Assembly: GCF_030908545.1 (NCBI RefSeq) | Contig: NZ_CP133083.1 | Location: 2,427,691-2,491,690, forward strand | Origin: Nitrosomonas sp. sh817 | Lineage (GTDB): Bacteria > Pseudomonadota > Gammaproteobacteria > Burkholderiales > Nitrosomonadaceae | Length of the DNA stretch: 64,000 bases | Direction: 5' to 3' | Shown here: one piece after another, positions 10,213-21,112 of the stretch | Position numbering within the stretch: position 1 is the first letter of the stretch | Layout of the letters: the number at the start of each line of letters is the position of its first letter | Notes under the pieces: model-generated | What the model saw: the letters and a program-made list of their open reading frames with translations, nothing else | The model's database searches: none | Told to the model about the DNA's origin: nothing | Program-made: the position numbers and the translations under genes

Positions 10213-10974
10213 TCAGTTTTTGCTTAGATTATTTCGGTCGTCTAATATTGCATTATTTGCGATAATGACGAGTCCTTCCAGCACCAGATTATCTATGATT
10301 TCATAAGGAATTTTAATAAAAGGCGCAAGTTCGATACAACCACCGCCGCTTATGAAACATTTTAAATTAGGTGTTTTAAGCTGTTCAGACATCGAACAAT
10401 ATAAACGCTCAATCGCGCCCAATACACAGTGCATCAAACCACTTTGCACTGCATCATCTGTAGATTGAGGGAAATTTTTGAAGGAGCCGATTTGTAAATT
10501 TTTTATTTGCGTTTTCGACTGCAAACAGTCTCGCATCAAATTTATACTGGGAAAAATGATGCCACCTAAAAATACTCCTGAATTAGAAAGTGCATCAATG
10601 GTCACCGCAGTGCCAATATTCACAACCATACAGGCTTGGTGATGAATATTCCAGGCTGCTACAAGAGCAGCCCAACGATCACACCCCAATTGCTCGGGAT
10701 TGTGATAACCATTTGATACTCCACATTGAGATGCACAAGCACTTATCCAATAAGGTTTTACAGGCCATAGCGAAAAAATTGCATCAATATCATTTTTCAA
10801 ATTGTCAGTCGCCACGTGAGAAATGACAATTTGTGAAGGTGCCGGAAGCTTCTTAAAAGAATCTAGCAAAAGAGAAATTTCAGTATTCGATATTTTTCCT
10901 TTTGCAAACCAGAGACCGTCATTACTAAGGCCCCATTTAAAGAAAGTATTTCCAGAATCGATGGCTAAAATCAT
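10213..10974 (-). CDS. coaX: Type III pantothenate kinase
   Basis: This enzyme carries out the first step of coenzyme A synthesis, phosphorylating pantothenate with ATP. The start chosen gives [15 protein letters not shown], the conserved first phosphate-binding motif of CoaX. An in-frame TTG 12 bases upstream is possible but less likely. Further motifs are [26 protein letters not shown] and [12 protein letters not shown]. The length of 253 residues fits the family. The birA-coaX order is common in beta-proteobacteria; the gap to birA is 13 bases. Confidence 0.92.
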   Translation of the reverse strand: MILAIDSGNTFFKWGLSNDGLWFAKGKISNTEISLLLDSFKKLPAPSQIVISHVATDNLKNDIDAIFSLWPVKPYWISACASQCGVSNGYHNPEQLGCDRWAALVAAWNIHHQACMVVNIGTAVTIDALSNSGVFLGGIIFPSINLMRDCLQSKTQIKNLQIGSFKNFPQSTDDAVQSGLMHCVLGAIERLYCSMSEQLKTPNLKCFISGGGCIELAPFIKIPYEIIDNLVLEGLVIIANNAILDDRNNLSKN

Positions 10975-10987
10975 TATCAATAACAAA

Positions 10988-11770
10988 TTAGATTGATGAT
11001 TTAAGTCTTACAGAAATATCACCAATATAAAATGTTCGTCTACCAATGGAAGTGATCAAGTTGAGAGCACCAGAATCACTGATTCCGTCAACAGTTCCAT
11101 CAATTGTTTCACCATTTGCGAGCACTAGTGTAACCGGATAGCCTTCATAAGCATGACAACCGATCCATTCAGCTCTGAAGTGTTGAAATCCGAATGCTTC
11201 GTAATCTTCAAGTATATTTCGTAACTCTGATAGCAATATACCGAGAACATAATTACGATTTATATGGTAGCCTGTGATTTCGAATAAATCAGTTGACTGT
11301 TGGTCAAGAATTCTTTTAATTGATTCAGCCAGATGAAAATTTATTCCAATACCGATTACAGCATAGGTTTGATCATTTATTGTCCGCTTAATATCAATTA
11401 ATACTCCCGCAAGCTTTTTTTGCTGAAACAAAACATCATTCGGCCATTTGAGCTTAAAATCGACAGTAAAAAGCGATTTGAGTGTCCTGATTATCGCAAG
11501 TCCAATTACTAGGCTTAGGCCTGATAATTTGGCAACGTCTTTTGTGAAAGATTTTAAAACAGAAAATGTTAAGCAATTACCAGGATCAGCATGCCAAACC
11601 CGCCCCTGCCTACCTCTTCCATTACTTTGAAATTCAGCGACAACGACACTTAGTGCGTTATCATCAAATGCTAATTGCGATAAGTTACGTAAAATCCAAT
11701 TATTGGTAGAATCAATTTCATCTAGAACACTTAACCGAATATATTCGGACAGCCTTGGGCAGGTATTCAA
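10988..11770 (-). CDS. birA: Biotin--[acetyl-CoA-carboxylase] ligase
   Basis: The enzyme activates biotin with ATP and attaches it to the biotin carboxyl carrier protein. The 260-residue protein has the ligase domain with GRGRQGRVW (the biotinyl-AMP loop), LSLVIGLAII, LKWPNDVLF and KLAGVLIDI, then the small C-terminal SH3-like domain. The N-terminal DNA-binding domain of E. coli BirA is missing, so it should be a pure ligase and not a repressor. It is the first gene of birA-coaX-engB; the 127 bases before it separate it from rplQ and show no clear signal. Confidence 0.93.
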   Translation of the reverse strand: MNTCPRLSEYIRLSVLDEIDSTNNWILRNLSQLAFDDNALSVVVAEFQSNGRGRQGRVWHADPGNCLTFSVLKSFTKDVAKLSGLSLVIGLAIIRTLKSLFTVDFKLKWPNDVLFQQKKLAGVLIDIKRTINDQTYAVIGIGINFHLAESIKRILDQQSTDLFEITGYHINRNYVLGILLSELRNILEDYEAFGFQHFRAEWIGCHAYEGYPVTLVLANGETIDGTVDGISDSGALNLITSIGRRTFYIGDISVRLKSSI

Positions 11771-11897
11771 AATTTCATGATGATTTAATTTATTAATGTC
11801 GCCTAAACTATTCGCATTAGTTTGAAATTTATAAATTCAGTTCCACAGAGTTTATTAAAACCGTTAATATAAATAATAGATATTAGCTATTATCAAA

Positions 11898-12293
11898 TTA
11901 CACTTGAGTTGTATCGCTATCAGTCAATTCAATATTTGGTCGATCGACAAGTTCAACTAAAGCCATTGGTGCGTTGTCTCCCTTTCGAAATCCAAATTTA
12001 AGAATTCTCAGATATCCTCCTGGGCGCGTGCTATATCGTGGCCCAATTTCGGCAAAAAGCTTTACAACATTTTCACGATTTCTAAGTTTATTAAAAGCCA
12101 AGCGCTTATTTGAGAGTGATGATTTCTTTCCTAAAGTAATAACGGGCTCAAGAAATCTTCTTAATTCTTTAGCTTTAGGCAAAGTCGTTTTAATTGCTTC
12201 ATGCTGTAATAATGAATTACTCATATTACGCAGCATTAAAATTCGATGACTGCTAGATCGATTTAATTTTCTTAGAGCACAACTATGACGCAT
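11898..12293 (-). CDS. rplQ: 50S ribosomal protein L17
   Basis: This 131-residue protein begins [20 protein letters not shown], close to the universal L17 start MRHR-KLNR-S-HR. It is the last gene of the alpha operon and overlaps the end of rpoA by 11 bases (ATG before the rpoA stop), which points to coupled translation. The second residues HSC instead of HRK are slightly unusual. Confidence 0.96.
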   Translation of the reverse strand: MRHSCALRKLNRSSSHRILMLRNMSNSLLQHEAIKTTLPKAKELRRFLEPVITLGKKSSLSNKRLAFNKLRNRENVVKLFAEIGPRYSTRPGGYLRILKFGFRKGDNAPMALVELVDRPNIELTDSDTTQV

Positions 12294-13284
12294 GATTAAT
12301 ATCCTTAACTAAATTATCTAAATTGGGAGGTGGCCAATTGTCTAATTTCATCCCCAATGTTAATTCGCGTGCAGCAAGAACTTCTTTGATCTCATTAAGA
12401 GACTTTCTCCCCAAATTAGGAGTTCGCAATAATTCCGCTTCAGTACGTTGAATTAAATCGCCGATATAGTATATGTTTTCAACTTTAAGGCAATTAGCTG
12501 ATCTGACTGTCAATTCCAAATCATCAACTGGTCTCAATAATATTGGATCAATCTGGGGGATTTGAGGTTGTTCTTTAGGTAATGGAGTACTTTCAAGATC
12601 AGCAAATACAGATAATTGCTGAACTAAAACTCGTGCAGCATATCGTATCGCCTCTTCCGGTTCAACAATTCCATTTGTTTCAAGATCAATCACTAATTTG
12701 TCTAAATCAGTACGCTGTTCAACACGCGCACTTTCAACAACATAACTAACGCGTTTTACCGGACTAAATGAAGCATCAAGTAAAATTGTGCCTACATTAT
12801 TATCCTGATTTTTGTATCTTCTTAAAGTTGCCGGAACATAACCTCGTCCTTTTTCAATCTTAAGCTGAATATCGATATTTCCATCTGAAGTTAAGTGAGC
12901 GATAATATGGTCAGGATTGATGATTTCGACGTCGTGACCTACTTCAAAATCACTTGCTGTTACAATTCCTTTTCCAGATTTCTTTAAAGTTAGAATTGCC
13001 TCCTCATTATTATGCAACTTAAGGATAATACCTTTAATATTCAAAAGTATATCAACGACATCTTCTTGTACTCCCTCGATCGATGAATATTCGTGTAACA
13101 CTCCAGCGATCTTTACTTCTGTCGGGGCAAATCCTATCATCGATGACAGTAAGATACGTCGCAAAGCATTACCTAACGTGTGACCGTATCCTCGTTCAAA
13201 AGGCTCCATTACAACTGTTGCGTGCAAGGGAGATATATTTTGAACATCTACGATGCGAGGTGTTAATAAATCATGACCATGCAT
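12283..13284 (-). CDS. rpoA: DNA-directed RNA polymerase subunit alpha
   Basis: This 333-residue alpha subunit has the N-terminal dimerisation/assembly domain (about 1-235, with [20 protein letters not shown]) and the C-terminal domain that contacts UP elements and activators (about 250-320, with [16 protein letters not shown] and [18 protein letters not shown]). It sits between rpsD and rplQ in the alpha operon, as in most proteobacteria. Confidence 0.98.
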   Translation of the reverse strand: MHGHDLLTPRIVDVQNISPLHATVVMEPFERGYGHTLGNALRRILLSSMIGFAPTEVKIAGVLHEYSSIEGVQEDVVDILLNIKGIILKLHNNEEAILTLKKSGKGIVTASDFEVGHDVEIINPDHIIAHLTSDGNIDIQLKIEKGRGYVPATLRRYKNQDNNVGTILLDASFSPVKRVSYVVESARVEQRTDLDKLVIDLETNGIVEPEEAIRYAARVLVQQLSVFADLESTPLPKEQPQIPQIDPILLRPVDDLELTVRSANCLKVENIYYIGDLIQRTEAELLRTPNLGRKSLNEIKEVLAARELTLGMKLDNWPPPNLDNLVKDINHAS

Positions 13285-13323
13285 AACAAAGTCCTTTATA
13301 TTTGCAATCGAATTGACTATTAA

Positions 13324-13950
13324 TTATTTCGAATATAACTCAACAACTAGCGATTCATTTATAGTCGAAGAAATATCAGATCGATCAGGCAATGCTTTGA
13401 ATATGCCTCGCATTTCTTTTACATCTATGTCAAGCCATATTGGAAAAGTTCGGTTATCAGCTGCACTTATTGCAGTCTTAATTCTTAATTGATTTTTTGC
13501 TTTAGGTAAGAGCTCAACAACATCACCAGGCCTAACCTGATATGCAGGTATATTAGTACGCTTCCCGTTAACTAAAATGCAGTTATGTCTTACAACTTGA
13601 CGCGCCTCTGAACGAGAGGCTCCGAATCCCATCAAATAGGCTACATTGTCTAACCTACTCTCGAGAATTTGCATTAGGTTAACACCCGTTATTCCCTTCT
13701 TACTATCAGCATTTTTATAAATATTTCGGAATTGCTTCTCTAAAATTCCGTATATTTTTTTGATTTTTTGTTTTTCTCTTAATTGGACACCATAATCAGA
13801 TAGTCGTCCTTTTTTTTGACCGTGTTGACCTGCAGGATAATTTCTTCTTTCAATAGCACATTTTTCAGTAAAACACTTCTCACCCTTGAGAAAAAGTTTT
13901 TCACCCTCACGGCGACATTGCTTGCATTTTGGTTCAAGATTTCTAGCCAA
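13324..13950 (-). CDS. rpsD: 30S ribosomal protein S4
   Basis: This 208-residue primary 16S rRNA-binding protein is often the translational repressor of the alpha operon. Its N terminus carries four cysteines (C9, C12, C26, C31) in the zinc-binding arrangement of the C+ form of S4. The S4 RNA-binding domain lies at about residues 98-160 (SRLDNVAYLMGFGASRSEARQ). It precedes rpoA by 39 bases. Confidence 0.97.
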   Translation of the reverse strand: MARNLEPKCKQCRREGEKLFLKGEKCFTEKCAIERRNYPAGQHGQKKGRLSDYGVQLREKQKIKKIYGILEKQFRNIYKNADSKKGITGVNLMQILESRLDNVAYLMGFGASRSEARQVVRHNCILVNGKRTNIPAYQVRPGDVVELLPKAKNQLRIKTAISAADNRTFPIWLDIDVKEMRGIFKALPDRSDISSTINESLVVELYSK

Positions 13951-13959
13951 TATCTTCTC

Positions 13960-14349
13960 CTAAATTCTTCTTTTTTTTGGTGGTCGACATCCGTTATGCG
14001 GCACAGGCGTTACGTCAGAAATACTAGTTATCTTAAAGCCTGCCGAATTGAGCGCACGTACTGCAGAATCTCGTCCAGGTCCGGGTCCTTTAACTCGAAC
14101 TTCTAAATTTTTGACACCACACTCAATAGCAATTTTACTAGCGTTTTCAGCAGCTACTTGTGCAGCAAATGGTGTACTTTTTCTTGAACCTTTAAAGCCT
14201 GCGCCGCCGGATGTTGCCCATGATAACGCATTACCTTGCCTATCTGTTATAGTTACAATAGTATTATTAAAAGATGCGTGAATATGTGCTATACCCTCTG
14301 ATACATTTTTTTTAATTTTTTTTCTAACTTTAGATGTAACTTTTGCCAT
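13960..14349 (-). CDS. rpsK: 30S ribosomal protein S11
   Basis: This 129-residue platform protein of the small subunit shows the conserved stretches [37 protein letters not shown] and the C-terminal [13 protein letters not shown]. It is placed between rpsM and rpsD as in other alpha operons. Confidence 0.97.
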   Translation of the reverse strand: MAKVTSKVRKKIKKNVSEGIAHIHASFNNTIVTITDRQGNALSWATSGGAGFKGSRKSTPFAAQVAAENASKIAIECGVKNLEVRVKGPGPGRDSAVRALNSAGFKITSISDVTPVPHNGCRPPKKRRI

Positions 14350-14376
14350 CAGATTTCTATCCTGTAAAAAATTATT

Positions 14377-14736
14377 TTATCTTGCTCTGATTGCTTTCCG
14401 TGGTCCCTTTCGCGTTCTCGCATTAGTTCTTGTTCGCTGACCACGCACAGGCAAACCTTTACGATGCCGTAACCCTCTATAACATCCAAGATCCATCAAT
14501 CGTTTAATATTCATTGAAATCTCACGACGCAAATCGCCTTCGATAGTAAATCTAGAAATTTGCTCTCGCAAATCGTCAATTTGTTTTTCAGTTAAATCCT
14601 TAAGCTTTCGATCAGTCTCGATGCCAATTGATTTGCAAATTAACGTAGATCTAGTGCGTCCTACTCCATAGATCGAAGTAAGTGCAATGCCTACATGTTT
14701 ATGATTTGGTAAGTTTACCCCTGCAATACGTGTCAT
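14377..14736 (-). CDS. rpsM: 30S ribosomal protein S13
   Basis: This 119-residue protein of the 30S head contacts tRNA and the 50S subunit. It starts [19 protein letters not shown] and ends in the basic tail [19 protein letters not shown], both typical of S13. It heads the alpha-operon part of the superoperon, after rpmJ. Confidence 0.97.
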   Translation of the reverse strand: MTRIAGVNLPNHKHVGIALTSIYGVGRTRSTLICKSIGIETDRKLKDLTEKQIDDLREQISRFTIEGDLRREISMNIKRLMDLGCYRGLRHRKGLPVRGQRTRTNARTRKGPRKAIRAR

Positions 14737-14758
14737 TCTTAACCCTACACTTATATTA

Positions 14759-14872
14759 TTAACCTTGACGCTGCTTATGTCGCGGATCTTCGCATATTAC
14801 GCGTACAATCCCTTTTCTTTTAATTACCTTACATTTCCTGCATAATTTCTTTACTGAAGCACTGACTTTCAT
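14759..14872 (-). CDS. rpmJ: 50S ribosomal protein L36
   Basis: A 37-codon gene read from the minus strand between infA and rpsM. The product begins [17 protein letters not shown] and ends [10 protein letters not shown]. Residues C11, C14, C27 and H32 form the zinc ribbon, so this is the zinc-binding (C+) type. Length and position (secY-infA-rpmJ-rpsM) are canonical. Confidence 0.95.
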   Translation of the reverse strand: MKVSASVKKLCRKCKVIKRKGIVRVICEDPRHKQRQG

Positions 14873-14895
14873 GTTCTACTCTTATTTTGGTTAAA

Positions 14896-15114
14896 TTATT
14901 TTGCCCGGAATGTAATCCTTGCTCTCGTCAAATCATATGGAGTTAGATCGACAGTTACTTTATCACCGGGCAATATCCTTATGTAATGCATTCTCATTTT
15001 CCCTGATATGTGACCTAAAACTATATGTCCATTTTCCAATTTAACACGGAATGTAGCATTGGGTAGCGTTTCGAGAATTTCACCTTGCATCTGTATAGTT
15101 TCTTCTTTTGCCAT
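14896..15114 (-). CDS. infA: Translation initiation factor IF-1
   Basis: The start [15 protein letters not shown] gives the standard 72-residue protein; an in-frame ATG 21 bases upstream would add seven residues not seen in the family. The OB-fold S1-like domain covers the whole protein ([20 protein letters not shown]). IF-1 binds the ribosomal A site during initiation. It lies between secY and rpmJ. Confidence 0.96.
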   Translation of the reverse strand: MAKEETIQMQGEILETLPNATFRVKLENGHIVLGHISGKMRMHYIRILPGDKVTVDLTPYDLTRARITFRAK

Positions 15115-15151
15115 ATGATATTTTGACTTTTTCAAGTGAGATAATCAAACA

Positions 15152-16480
15152 CTAATGCATAGGAACTCTGTTATTCCCTTTTAAATTTGCCTTCTTAAGC
15201 AAACTATCATATTGTGATGACATGACGTGAGATTGAACCTGTGACATAAAATCCATAGTAACAATAACAATTATGAGCAAAGATGTTCCACCAAAATAAA
15301 ATGGAACATTCCATTTTAGAATCAGAAACTCAGGAAGAAGGCAAACCAAAGTAACATAAAGTGATCCAGTCAATGTTAATCTCAACATTATGTTTTCTAT
15401 GTAACGTGTTGTTTGTTCGCCAGGTCTGATGCCAGGTATAAAAGCTCCACTCTTTTTTAGATTATCAGAAGTTTCTTTGGGATTAAAAACTAAAGCCGTG
15501 TAAAAAAAACAAAAGAAGATAATCATGATTGCATAAAGTATTACATATACAGGTTGCCCAGGTGCCAAGGCTCCACTAATATCTTTTAACCATAACATAG
15601 AATCATTATTGGCAAACCAACCCGCCAAGGTTGCCGGAAATAAGATTATACTTGATGCAAAAATTGGTGGAATCACGCCAGCCATATTTAATTTAAGTGG
15701 TAGGTGAGAACTTTGACCTCCAAAAATTTTTCTGCCAACTTGACGTTTCGCGTAATTTACTAAAATCCTTCGCTGTCCTTTTTCTATATACACCACTAAA
15801 CACGTTACAATTGCCGCAGCAATAAAAATTCCTAATGCAACAAGGAAATGCATTGATCCAGTACTAACAAGGTCTAACGTTCCACCTATAGCGCTAGGTA
15901 ATCCTGCTGCTATACCGGCGAATATAATTAATGATATGCCATTACCAATTCCTCTTTCAGTAATTTGCTCGCCCAGCCACATTAGAAAAATTGTACCTGT
16001 TACCAATGTAATAACAGTAGTTAAGATAAACATACTACCAGGAACTATTACCAAACCATTCTGTGACTGCAAAGCAATTGAAATCCCATAACTTTGAACT
16101 AAAGCCAGCAACAAGGTACCATACCGCGTATATTGCGTAATTTTTCTTCGACCACTTTCCCCTTCTTTCTTTAATGCTTCAAGATGTGGCACCGCAACAG
16201 TTCCTAATTGCATGATGATTGAAGCCGAAATATACGGCATAATGCCCAGTGCAAAAATAGAAAATCTAGCAAGAGCACCCCCTGAGAACATATTAAACAT
16301 TCCCAGCACACCATTTTCTTGCGAATTAAAAAGATCTTTTAAAACTGCTGGATCGATACCTGGAACAGGAACATGCGCACCAATTCTGTATACAATCAAA
16401 GCCCAAAAAAGAAACCATAATCGTCTCTTCAAATCCGCGAACTTATCAACAGGCTTCTGCATTACCGCATTTATTGACAA
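15152..16480 (-). CDS. secY: Protein translocase subunit SecY
   Basis: This is the 442-residue channel subunit of the Sec translocase, with ten predicted membrane helices. Family motifs are visible: [14 protein letters not shown] at the N terminus, [27 protein letters not shown] and the cytoplasmic loop [19 protein letters not shown]. It lies 14 bases after rplO at the end of the spc part, as expected. Confidence 0.98.
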   Translation of the reverse strand: MSINAVMQKPVDKFADLKRRLWFLFWALIVYRIGAHVPVPGIDPAVLKDLFNSQENGVLGMFNMFSGGALARFSIFALGIMPYISASIIMQLGTVAVPHLEALKKEGESGRRKITQYTRYGTLLLALVQSYGISIALQSQNGLVIVPGSMFILTTVITLVTGTIFLMWLGEQITERGIGNGISLIIFAGIAAGLPSAIGGTLDLVSTGSMHFLVALGIFIAAAIVTCLVVYIEKGQRRILVNYAKRQVGRKIFGGQSSHLPLKLNMAGVIPPIFASSIILFPATLAGWFANNDSMLWLKDISGALAPGQPVYVILYAIMIIFFCFFYTALVFNPKETSDNLKKSGAFIPGIRPGEQTTRYIENIMLRLTLTGSLYVTLVCLLPEFLILKWNVPFYFGGTSLLIIVIVTMDFMSQVQSHVMSSQYDSLLKKANLKGNNRVPMH

Positions 16481-16494
16481 TTCATAACCTCACG

Positions 16495-16929
16495 TTACTT
16501 TTGATTTCCATTAACATCTTCTACTAGATCTCTCATACTTCCACTAACAGAAATATTTTCTAATCTATATTTTCTGTTAGTAATAGAAGGATTATAAATT
16601 TTCACCTTTTTTATTTTTCTTGAAACCAAACCTTTTAACTTGAGTAAATTCAGATTGATCGTTTCATTTTCAGCTATGATATTGAGGTCTACCAACTTTA
16701 GCGATACACTTTGTTTAGTACTTATAGAAGTGAATCCCTTCTTAGGCAGTCTGCGTTGTATCGGCATTTGCCCGCCTTCGAATCCAATTTTATGAAATCC
16801 TCCAGAGCGTGATTTCTGTCCTTTATGTCCTCGTCCACAAGTTTTGCCATGCCCGCTTCCCATTCCTCGACCTACTCGCTGTTTATTTTTTTTTGCTCCT
16901 GACGGAGATTTTATAGTATATAAATACAT
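16495..16929 (-). CDS. rplO: 50S ribosomal protein L15
   Basis: This 144-residue protein has the glycine/lysine-rich N terminus ([20 protein letters not shown]) that threads into 23S rRNA and the globular C-terminal domain. It lies between rpmD and secY. Base composition is strongly AT-rich in the second half. Confidence 0.96.
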   Translation of the reverse strand: MYLYTIKSPSGAKKNKQRVGRGMGSGHGKTCGRGHKGQKSRSGGFHKIGFEGGQMPIQRRLPKKGFTSISTKQSVSLKLVDLNIIAENETINLNLLKLKGLVSRKIKKVKIYNPSITNRKYRLENISVSGSMRDLVEDVNGNQK

Positions 16930-16934
16930 ATTAT

Positions 16935-17117
16935 TCAGTCACATTTAACGAGATAAAATACTTTATTAATCATTCCACGTATCGATGGTGTGTCATTTAA
17001 AATCGAATAACTATTAATTTTCGACAAACCCAAGCCCTTAATGGTTTCACGGTGTATTTTTTTTGTACCTATGGTGCTTTTAATTAATGTTATCTTTATA
17101 GTTTTATTATTTGTCAT
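16935..17117 (-). CDS. rpmD: 50S ribosomal protein L30
   Basis: This is a 60-residue L30 ([20 protein letters not shown], then [10 protein letters not shown]). Its start overlaps the last 11 bases of rpsE, so it is probably translated by coupling. Length and place between rpsE and rplO are canonical. Confidence 0.94.
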   Translation of the reverse strand: MTNNKTIKITLIKSTIGTKKIHRETIKGLGLSKINSYSILNDTPSIRGMINKVFYLVKCD

Positions 17118-17652
17118 GTTTTCCGCTCAAAATCTCTTCTACACTTTTATTTCTTTTTGCTGCGATCTCCGCAGGGGTTTTCATCATACTCAAACCTTTG
17201 AGTGTAGCTCGAACAACGTTATAAGGATTTGTTGATCCGATACATTTAGCCAGTATGTTCGTCATGCCCATAACCTCAAAAATTGCTCGCATAGGGCCTC
17301 CAGCGATAATACCTGTGCCCTCGGGAGCAGGTTGCATGTACACTTTTGCGGCTCCATGGGACGCTGTTATAGGATGATATATAGTTCCGCCTTTCATTTT
17401 AATTTTAATCAATCTTTTTCGCGCTTCATCCATGGCTTTCTGAACAGCAACAGGAACTTCCCTTGCTTTCCCTTTGCCCATCCCCACACCTCCATCCCCA
17501 TCTCCAACTACAGTAAGTGCAGCAAATCCTAGAATTCTGCCTCCTTTAACAACCTTTGTTACTCGATTGATCGCCACCATTTTTTCTCGAAGATTATCCC
17601 CATTATCTTCTTCGGTACTTGCTTTATTACTTAGTTTATTTAATTTAGACAT
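17107..17652 (-). CDS. rpsE: 30S ribosomal protein S5
   Basis: This 181-residue protein has the S5 double-stranded RNA-binding domain ([18 protein letters not shown], then [18 protein letters not shown]) and the C-terminal domain ([19 protein letters not shown]). S5 helps decoding accuracy at the mRNA entry site. The N-terminal 20 residues are a short extension relative to E. coli. Confidence 0.97.
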   Translation of the reverse strand: MSKLNKLSNKASTEEDNGDNLREKMVAINRVTKVVKGGRILGFAALTVVGDGDGGVGMGKGKAREVPVAVQKAMDEARKRLIKIKMKGGTIYHPITASHGAAKVYMQPAPEGTGIIAGGPMRAIFEVMGMTNILAKCIGSTNPYNVVRATLKGLSMMKTPAEIAAKRNKSVEEILSGKHDK

Positions 17653-17661
17653 TTTGTTAAT

Positions 17662-18018
17662 TTAAAAAATTAAACCTTCTTCGCGCGCGGCTTCTGCCAA
17701 AGCTTTGACACGTCCATGATATCGATATCCTGATCTATCAAATGCAATTTTCGATACGCCATGTTCTTTTGCCTTTTGGGCAATTTTTCTTCCGATCAAA
17801 ATTGCTGCAGCAATATTTCCACCATTATTTATTTCTGCTTTAAAATCTTTTTCAAGTGACGAAGCTTGAGTAATTACAATATTCCTGCTGTCATCAATAA
17901 CTTGTGCATATATATGCAAATTCGTTCGGTGCACACACAGCCGAATCGCTTTATTATTGGCTATCCGAATTCTTGTTTGCTTAGATCTTATCAATCTTCT
18001 TTCTTTGTTACTTTTCAT
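17662..18018 (-). CDS. rplR: 50S ribosomal protein L18
   Basis: This 118-residue 5S rRNA-binding protein is recognised by [36 protein letters not shown] and the C-terminal [20 protein letters not shown]. It lies 9 bases before rpsE and 11 bases after rplF. Confidence 0.97.
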   Translation of the reverse strand: MKSNKERRLIRSKQTRIRIANNKAIRLCVHRTNLHIYAQVIDDSRNIVITQASSLEKDFKAEINNGGNIAAAILIGRKIAQKAKEHGVSKIAFDRSGYRYHGRVKALAEAAREEGLIF

Positions 18019-18029
18019 ATAAAGCTCAA

Positions 18030-18563
18030 TTATTTTTTCTTGGTTTCTTTTAGGATAATAACTTCATCGCTATATCTAATTCCTTTTCCCTTATAAGGCT
18101 CTGGTCTTCTATAGGACCGGATATCAGCGGCTACTTGCCCTACTTTTTGCTTATCAATTCCTTTAATTACTATCTCAGTTTGAGTTGGGGTTTCAATTTT
18201 AATGCCTATAGGAATCTCATGATCTATCTGATGAGAAAAACCCAATGACAAATTAACTTTATTATTAACAACCTGAGCCCGGTATCCAACACCAACCAAC
18301 TGAAGTTTCTTCTCGAAACCGATCGTCACACCTTTAACCATATTAGCGATAAGCATTCTTAAAGTTCCAGCCAATGCATTTGCTTGTTGCGTGTGCGTAA
18401 CTACTTCTACTTTTACTTGATTGTTATAATTCTCAACATTCAATTCAACTGGCAAATCTTGCTTTACTTCACCCAACGGGCCTTTTACCGAAAGGCATTT
18501 TCCAGATAAAGTAATTTCAACTTCTTTTGATATAGCTATAGGACTATTGCTTACTCGAGACAT
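18030..18563 (-). CDS. rplF: 50S ribosomal protein L6
   Basis: This 177-residue protein has two repeated L6 domains. It starts [20 protein letters not shown] and contains the conserved signature [16 protein letters not shown] near the C terminus. L6 sits near the factor-binding site of the 50S subunit. Confidence 0.97.
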   Translation of the reverse strand: MSRVSNSPIAISKEVEITLSGKCLSVKGPLGEVKQDLPVELNVENYNNQVKVEVVTHTQQANALAGTLRMLIANMVKGVTIGFEKKLQLVGVGYRAQVVNNKVNLSLGFSHQIDHEIPIGIKIETPTQTEIVIKGIDKQKVGQVAADIRSYRRPEPYKGKGIRYSDEVIILKETKKK

Positions 18564-18583
18564 TTTTTTGATAATTCACTAAA

Positions 18584-18979
18584 TTAAACTACACAACATA
18601 ATAATTCACCGCCTAATCCGTTTACTCTAGCTTTCTGATTAGTCATAACACCTTTTGAGGTAGAGACAATCGATATACCTAGACCATTTTTTACGTTAGG
18701 TAAGTTCGAGCACGATTTATAAATTCTCAAACCTGGTTTGCTTATCCGTATTATTTGTTCAATCACAGGTACGCCACAGTGATATTTTAAATTAATTACT
18801 AATTCACTTTTATTAGATATCTCAACAACTTCATATCCATGAATATATCCTTCATCCTTAAGCACGTTTGCTATAGCGATCTTTAATTTTGAACTTGGCA
18901 TTTTAACAGACAGCTTATGAGCCATTTGTGCGTTTCTGATTCTGGTAAGCATATCTGATATCGGATCACTTAAACTCAT
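18584..18979 (-). CDS. rpsH: 30S ribosomal protein S8
   Basis: This 131-residue 16S-binding protein is the usual translational repressor of the spc operon. It starts [20 protein letters not shown] and ends with the conserved [18 protein letters not shown] and GGELLCCVV. The gene lies between rpsN and rplF. Confidence 0.97.
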   Translation of the reverse strand: MSLSDPISDMLTRIRNAQMAHKLSVKMPSSKLKIAIANVLKDEGYIHGYEVVEISNKSELVINLKYHCGVPVIEQIIRISKPGLRIYKSCSNLPNVKNGLGISIVSTSKGVMTNQKARVNGLGGELLCCVV

Positions 18980-19013
18980 CTCAACTTTTATCCTTTATTT
19001 GTACGTCAAGAAA

Positions 19014-19319
19014 TTACCAGCTTGCTTTCGTAATACCCGGAATTTTACCACTCATCGCAATCTCTCTTAGCTTAATTCTTCCTAATCCAAATTTCGAATA
19101 AACACCTCGTGGCCGACCTGTTAATTCACATCTATTTCTTAGCCTTACCGGGCTAGCATTTCTAGGAAGCATTTGCAAGGCTATACGTGCCTCATTGCGC
19201 TTTTCGATAGGTATCGTATAGTTACGAATTATGCTAATTATTCTAGCTCTTTTATCAGCATATTTATCAACTATTCTTTTTCTTTTTAGATTTCGATTAA
19301 TTAACGATAGTTTTGCCAT
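19014..19319 (-). CDS. rpsN: 30S ribosomal protein S14
   Basis: The start [16 protein letters not shown] gives the usual 101-residue long form; an in-frame ATG 12 bases upstream is not conserved. Only one cysteine ([11 protein letters not shown]) is present, so this is the zinc-free C- type, in contrast to the zinc-type S4 and L36 nearby. The gene ends the usual rplE-rpsN-rpsH order. Confidence 0.96.
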   Translation of the reverse strand: MAKLSLINRNLKRKRIVDKYADKRARIISIIRNYTIPIEKRNEARIALQMLPRNASPVRLRNRCELTGRPRGVYSKFGLGRIKLREIAMSGKIPGITKASW

Positions 19320-19327
19320 ATTTATTC

Positions 19328-19867
19328 TCAATTCTTAAAAGGAAAATGAAAAGCTTCTAGTAATGCTTTTGCCTCTAAATCATTTTTTGCTGTAGTCGAA
19401 ATCGATATATTCATCCCACGCAAAGAATCAATTTTATCATAATCAATCTCAGGAAATATTATCTGCTCTTTTATACCCAAATTATAATTTCCACGACCGT
19501 CAAATGATTTACCCGAAATTCCTCTAAAATCTCGTATTCTTGGCATAGCTATCCCAATTAATCTATCCAAAAATTCATACATTCTTATATGACGAAGAGT
19601 AACTTTACATCCAATAGGATAATCTTTTCTTACTTTAAATGTTGCTATTGATTTCTTTGCTCGTGTAACTATGGGCTGTTGCCCAGTTATTTTTTTTAAA
19701 TCCGATAGTGCGTTGTCAATTATCTTTTTATCGGTTGTTGCTTCTCCGAGACCAATATTCAGTGTTATCTTCGATATCCTAGGAACTTCCATAACTGATT
19801 TATATTTAAAATCAGTCATCAATTTTTTTACAACTGCTGTTTGATAATATTCTTTTAATCGAGCCAT
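19328..19867 (-). CDS. rplE: 50S ribosomal protein L5
   Basis: This 179-residue 5S rRNA-binding protein has [20 protein letters not shown], the [19 protein letters not shown] segment and [18 protein letters not shown]. The gene lies between rplX and rpsN. Confidence 0.98.
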   Translation of the reverse strand: MARLKEYYQTAVVKKLMTDFKYKSVMEVPRISKITLNIGLGEATTDKKIIDNALSDLKKITGQQPIVTRAKKSIATFKVRKDYPIGCKVTLRHIRMYEFLDRLIGIAMPRIRDFRGISGKSFDGRGNYNLGIKEQIIFPEIDYDKIDSLRGMNISISTTAKNDLEAKALLEAFHFPFKN

Positions 19868-19888
19868 TTATAACTACCCCTAATAAGA

Positions 19889-20203
19889 TTATCCAATTAA
19901 TTCACCGGTAGATCTAAAAACTCTCTTTTTTTCTTTTTGTGAATCTAAACTCATTTTAATTTTATCAATTTTACTTGTTTCAAAATTATAAATAGCGACA
20001 TTGGAAATGTGGATGGGCATTTCCTTGTTGATTATTCCCCCAGCAATGCCAGTAGCAGGATTCGGTTTTTGATGCTTTTTTACGGAATTTATACCTTGAA
20101 CAATTAAACGCTCGTTTTTAATTACACGCAAAACTGTGCCTCTCTTACCTTTATCTTTGCCTGTAATAACCATTACTTCATCACCTTTCTTAATTTTAGG
20201 CAT
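19889..20203 (-). CDS. rplX: 50S ribosomal protein L24
   Basis: This 104-residue assembly-initiator protein of the 50S subunit carries the KOW motif at the N terminus (KKGDEVMVITGKDKGKRGTV) and the conserved VKKHQKPNP. It lies 14 bases after rplN. Confidence 0.97.
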   Translation of the reverse strand: MPKIKKGDEVMVITGKDKGKRGTVLRVIKNERLIVQGINSVKKHQKPNPATGIAGGIINKEMPIHISNVAIYNFETSKIDKIKMSLDSQKEKKRVFRSTGELIG

Positions 20204-20217
20204 TTTCTATCACCGAT

Positions 20218-20586
20218 TCATAAAACTTCAGGAGCTAATGAGACAATTTTCATAAACTTTACAGTACGTAATTCTCTAGTTACTGGCCCGAATATCCGAG
20301 TTCCTATAGGTTCTAATTTGTTATTTAATAACACTGCAGCGTTATCGTCGAATTTGAGCAATGAGCCGTCATTGCGCCGCACTCCCTTAGTAGTTCGGAC
20401 CACAACAGCATTGTACACTTCACCTTTCTTGACTCTTCCTCTTGGCGCAGCATCCTTGATGCTGACTTTTATGATATCCCCTATGCCGGCATACTGTCTT
20501 TTTGATCCGCCAAGCACTTTAATGCACATCAGGGATCGCGCACCAGTATTATCGGCTACTCTTAGTTTGGATTGCATTTGTATCAT
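20218..20586 (-). CDS. rplN: 50S ribosomal protein L14
   Basis: This 122-residue protein starts [20 protein letters not shown], matching L14 of other proteobacteria, and contains [17 protein letters not shown]. It sits at the 30S interface. The 64-base gap to rpsQ, larger than most in this cluster, could hold a spc-operon promoter, though I see none close to consensus. Confidence 0.97.
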   Translation of the reverse strand: MIQMQSKLRVADNTGARSLMCIKVLGGSKRQYAGIGDIIKVSIKDAAPRGRVKKGEVYNAVVVRTTKGVRRNDGSLLKFDDNAAVLLNNKLEPIGTRIFGPVTRELRTVKFMKIVSLAPEVL

Positions 20587-20650
20587 TGATCTGTTCTCTT
20601 TTATAGATTTATTATCTGCAAATTCTTCAAGAGGCTATTAATCTTTAAAT

Positions 20651-20923
20651 TTAAAAGTCTTTTTTTGTACAGACAAGCAGTTCTTTAACCAACCAATTTT
20701 TAGTTTTAGATATTGGACGACACTCTTCGATTAAAACGATGTCCCCAATATTTATATTATTATTTTCAACATGAGCGTGATATTTCTTAGAGCGTGTTAT
20801 AAATTTTTCATATAGAGGGTGTTTAAGTCGGCGCTCAACAAGAACCGTGACTGTTTTAGCCATCTTATTACTGACAACTTTACCATTTAAGCTGCGACTA
20901 CGTTTTATATCTTCACTCTTCAT
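20651..20923 (-). CDS. rpsQ: 30S ribosomal protein S17
   Basis: The start [18 protein letters not shown] gives a 90-residue protein and an 11-base overlap with rpmC, the same overlap length seen twice more in this cluster. An upstream start would add six residues and overlap rpmC by 29 bases. Conserved segments are [20 protein letters not shown] and [17 protein letters not shown]. Confidence 0.93.
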   Translation of the reverse strand: MKSEDIKRSRSLNGKVVSNKMAKTVTVLVERRLKHPLYEKFITRSKKYHAHVENNNINIGDIVLIEECRPISKTKNWLVKELLVCTKKDF

Positions 20924-21095
20924 AATTTTTTTTCTGAGCAATCAAAGTTTTTAATCTAGCTATATCTTTTCTATTTTTTTTAATTTGCTGCGTATTCGAC
21001 AACTGCTGAGTTGCATGTCGCATTCGTAAACTAAATTGTATTTTTAGCAGCGTCATCAATTCTTCATTTAACTCATGAAGCTCTTTGACTCTCAT
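20913..21095 (-). CDS. rpmC: 50S ribosomal protein L29
   Basis: L29 lies at the peptide exit tunnel. The start [13 protein letters not shown] matches the start of L29 in E. coli (MKAKEL) and has GAGA upstream; an in-frame ATG at 21110 would add MRISD. The [12 protein letters not shown] segment and the [13 protein letters not shown] helix are typical. The product is 60 residues long. Confidence 0.9.
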   Translation of the reverse strand: MRVKELHELNEELMTLLKIQFSLRMRHATQQLSNTQQIKKNRKDIARLKTLIAQKKNYEE

Positions 21096-21112
21096 ATCGC
21101 TAATTCTCATGT

